A DNA stretch of 64,000 nucleotides from the NCBI GenBank assembly GCA_031282525.1, contig JAITDN010000003.1, positions 124,001 through 188,000 of the forward strand, in the 5' to 3' direction. Numbering within the stretch: position 1 is the first letter of the stretch; each line of letters starts with the position of its first letter. The DNA comes from Candidatus Endomicrobiellum basalitermitum. GTDB lineage: Bacteria; Elusimicrobiota; Endomicrobiia; Endomicrobiales; Endomicrobiaceae. A model generated the notes under the pieces. The model was not told the origin of the DNA. It did no database searches and saw only the letters and a program-made list of their open reading frames with translations. Of this stretch, positions 60,978 through 64,000 are shown one piece after another. The translations under genes were made by a program, and so were the position numbers.

Positions 60978-63173
60978 ATGTCAAAATACTTAGTCATAGT
61001 AGAATCACCTTCAAAAGAAAAAACAATATCAAAAATTTTAGGTAAAGATTTTATTGTAAAAAGCTCTTACGGGCATATAAGAGATTTACCAAAAAACAAA
61101 TTAGGCATTGATATTGAAAATAATTTCAAGCCGACCTATACAAACATATCAAAAGCTAAGAAGCTCATAGCGAATTTAAAAAAACAAGCTGAAAAATCAG
61201 ATAAAATTTATCTTGCCACCGATTTTGATCGCGAGGGAGAAGCAATTGCTTGGCACTTAAAAGAGGCATTGAAACTTCCTGAAGATAAAATTTTAAGAAT
61301 AACATTTAATGAGATAACAACTAAATCAATTCTCAATGCAGTGAAAAAGCCAAGAAAATTGGATATGAAACTTATAAATAGTCAACAAGCACGAAGAATT
61401 TTAGATAGACTTTTAGGTTATAAACTTTCACCTCTTTTATGGAAAAAAGTAAAGTTAGGACTTTCTGCAGGTAGAGTACAATCCGTAGCTGTAATGCTTA
61501 TTTGTAATAGAGAAAAAGAAATTGAAAATTTTCTCCCAGTAGAATACTGGAATATCGAAGTAGAATTATCAAAGCATGAAAAAAATGCTGTAACTTTTAA
61601 AGCCAAACTCTTCTCAAAAAATGGTATTAAGTATGACAAACTTTCAATAAAAAATAAAGAAGAATCAAAGGAAATATTAAAAGGACTTGAAAGTGCAAAG
61701 TATACTGTAAAGTCAATTAATACAAATCAAAGGAAACGTTCTCCTTATGCACCTTATACAACCTCAACAATGCAACAAGACGCCCATAGAAAACTTGGAT
61801 TCTCAGCTGTAAAGACAATGTCCATAGCACAAAAGTTATATGAAGGTATCAATATTGGCAAAAATGCAGAAACTGGTCTTATAACTTATATGAGAACAGA
61901 TTCCCTAAATATTGCAAAAAATATCCAGAATGAAACACTAAAATTTATAGAGACTACATATGGAAATCATTTTCTACCAAAAACTCCAAGAATCTATAAA
62001 ACAAAAATTAAAGGAGCACAAGAAGCTCACGAGGCAATAAGACCAACTTTGCCGAATAAAACACCATTAGAAATAAAAAAATATTTATCAGCTGACGAAT
62101 TTAAGCTTTATGAATTAATATGGAAAAGATTTATCGCAAGCCAGATGGCAGATGCAATTTACAATACAACAACTGCGGAAATCTTAGCAAAAGACTATTT
62201 ATTCAAAGCATCCGGGAATACATTGTTTTTTGATGGATTTCTAAAGGTTAACGATATAACAGAAGAACACGAAAATGAAATAAAAATCCCACATTTAAAA
62301 AGTGATGAGGATTTAGATTTTTTGCATTTGACTTCTCAACAACATTTTACAGAACCTCCACCACATTACAACGAAGCAAGTCTAATTAAATCACTCGAGG
62401 AACACGGTATAGGAAGGCCATCAACTTACGCTCCAATAATTAAAACTATTTCTGATAGATTATATGTGCGAATCGATGGCAAAAAATTTATCCCAACAAA
62501 TATCGGTATTGTTGTAAATAACATTTTAAAACTTCATTTTAGAGATATAATAAATATTAAATTTACCGCAGATGTGGAAAAAAAACTGGATAGGATTGCA
62601 GAAGATAAAGTTGTATGGCAAAGCGTACTAAAAGACTTTTATGAACCATTTGACAAAAATTTAAGTAAAGCAGAAAAAAACTTACAAAAACAAAAAATTC
62701 AACAAAAACATACTTCAAAGAAATGTCCTAAATGTGGAAGTTATATGGTTATAAAAGATTTTAAAAGAGGACAATTTCTAGGATGTTCTGGATACCCTGA
62801 ATGTAAAACAACACTCTCGCTAGATAATAGCGGAAAAGTTATCCAGAACTACCAGGAAACAGATATGAAATGCGAAAAATGTGGAAGTCCATTAATAAAA
62901 AAAACTGGATTTCAAGGCAAACAGTATCTTTCATGCAAAAATTACCTAAACTGTAAAACTACGTATAGTATTGATAAATATGGTAATAAAGTACCTAAAC
63001 CCACACCGGAATATACGGATATAAAATGCGAAAAATGTGGTTCGAAAATGATCAAAAGAATAGGAAAAAAAAGATCATTCCTAACATGTTCATCATTCCC
63101 TAAATGTAGGAATTTAAAATGGATCAAAATAACAAAAATTCCAAAATTAAACACAAAAAAATCAAAGAGCTAG
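60978..63173 (+). CDS. topA: DNA topoisomerase I
   Basis: LVIVESPSKEKTISKIL; TDFDREGEAIAWHL; GLITYMRTDS; three C-terminal C4 zinc fingers. Confidence 0.97.
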   Translation: MSKYLVIVESPSKEKTISKILGKDFIVKSSYGHIRDLPKNKLGIDIENNFKPTYTNISKAKKLIANLKKQAEKSDKIYLATDFDREGEAIAWHLKEALKLPEDKILRITFNEITTKSILNAVKKPRKLDMKLINSQQARRILDRLLGYKLSPLLWKKVKLGLSAGRVQSVAVMLICNREKEIENFLPVEYWNIEVELSKHEKNAVTFKAKLFSKNGIKYDKLSIKNKEESKEILKGLESAKYTVKSINTNQRKRSPYAPYTTSTMQQDAHRKLGFSAVKTMSIAQKLYEGINIGKNAETGLITYMRTDSLNIAKNIQNETLKFIETTYGNHFLPKTPRIYKTKIKGAQEAHEAIRPTLPNKTPLEIKKYLSADEFKLYELIWKRFIASQMADAIYNTTTAEILAKDYLFKASGNTLFFDGFLKVNDITEEHENEIKIPHLKSDEDLDFLHLTSQQHFTEPPPHYNEASLIKSLEEHGIGRPSTYAPIIKTISDRLYVRIDGKKFIPTNIGIVVNNILKLHFRDIINIKFTADVEKKLDRIAEDKVVWQSVLKDFYEPFDKNLSKAEKNLQKQKIQQKHTSKKCPKCGSYMVIKDFKRGQFLGCSGYPECKTTLSLDNSGKVIQNYQETDMKCEKCGSPLIKKTGFQGKQYLSCKNYLNCKTTYSIDKYGNKVPKPTPEYTDIKCEKCGSKMIKRIGKKRSFLTCSSFPKCRNLKWIKITKIPKLNTKKSKS

Positions 63174-64000
63174 AAAACATAAGATATTTTTTCGAAAAAT
63201 ATCTTATTGCTGAACGAAACTTTTCTTCACATACTTTAAGAGCTTATCTAAAAGACATTCTTGACTTTGAGCTTTTTTTACAAAAAAAACAGCAAACTTT
63301 TTTGAATACTGATAAACATGACATAAGAGAATTTTTAGAAGAATTAAACAAAAAAAAACTAAGTAAAGCGACTGTTGCAAGAAAATTTACTGTGCTTCGT
63401 TCCTTTTATAAATTTTTAATAATTAACAATATTATTAAAGAAAATCCTTTAGAAGTAATGAAAGGTCCTAAAAAAGATAAGAAAATACCATTATTTTTAA
63501 CCGAAAATGAAATACAGGATCTCTTAAGCTTACCAAATATAAAACTACGGGATAGAGCAATAATTGAACTTCTTTATTCCTGCGGTTTAAGAGTTGGGGA
63601 ATTGACAAGTCTAAACATAAAAAATATAGATTTTATATCAAATACTGTAACCGTAATAGGTAAAGGGAAAAAAGAAAGAATTATTCCAGTAGGAGACACT
63701 TGCCTTGGTGCAATTAGAAATTATATAAACGAACGCTATAAGCTCGGATTATCTTATAATATAGAATCTCCCGTATTTTTAAACAATAATGCAAAAAGAC
63801 TTAACCAGAGAACCGCAAGAAGAGTTTTGCATAAATTATCCATTAAAGCTGACATCAAAAAAAAAGTTAGTCCTCACACTTTAAGACATACATTTGCAAC
63901 ACATATTCTTGATAATGGTTGTGATATAAGAAGCGTTCAAGAGATGTTAGGACACAAAAATCTTTCTACAACCCAAATTTATACACATGTTACAATAGAA
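63119..64000 (+). CDS. xerC: Tyrosine recombinase XerC-like (partial, runs off window end)
   Basis: Starts inside the topA 3' end. CGLRVGELTSLNIKNIDF; GKGKKERIIPVG; HTLRHTFATHILDNGCDIRSVQEMLGHKNLSTTQIYTHV. Absent from the ORF track. Confidence 0.88.
   Translation, partial: MDQNNKNSKIKHKKIKELENIRYFFEKYLIAERNFSSHTLRAYLKDILDFELFLQKKQQTFLNTDKHDIREFLEELNKKKLSKATVARKFTVLRSFYKFLIINNIIKENPLEVMKGPKKDKKIPLFLTENEIQDLLSLPNIKLRDRAIIELLYSCGLRVGELTSLNIKNIDFISNTVTVIGKGKKERIIPVGDTCLGAIRNYINERYKLGLSYNIESPVFLNNNAKRLNQRTARRVLHKLSIKADIKKKVSPHTLRHTFATHILDNGCDIRSVQEMLGHKNLSTTQIYTHVTIE

Overview
AT-rich bacterial window, about 64 kb, almost fully coding. It is mostly housekeeping genes from a Gram-negative, LPS-bearing bacterium. 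Gene content, AT bias and several visibly decaying loci suggest an Elusimicrobiota/Endomicrobium-like reduced genome, but this taxonomic guess was not tested. The left end (+ strand) has lptF-lptG, then a compact nickel-pincer cofactor cassette (LarM/N-like Ni uptake, larB, larC, larE). From 6.8 to 60.1 kb nearly everything is on the minus strand: xerD, pgsA, ftsK, pnp-rpsO, an RND pump with TolC, rlmD, cysteine desulfurase, thyX, purA, rib genes, argGDB, PPi-PFK, an LPS inner-core block (waaA, a DUF374-GT9 fusion, GT9), secDF-yajC with two HD paralogs, nadC, nth, glyA, argJC and rsmI. topA-xerC (+) closes the window. There are four tRNAs (Glu, Lys, Ala, Asp). No CRISPR array, IS element or defence island was recognised. 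The most notable observations are: (i) an inositol-monophosphatase gene broken at a poly-A tract and also damaged in its catalytic motif; (ii) a lar cassette without larA or the ECF energising subunits; (iii) a DUF374-heptosyltransferase fusion; (iv) several unannotated gene remnants in the spacers; (v) a 129-bp nested-palindrome element near 25.1 kb. No wholly new multi-gene system could be demonstrated.
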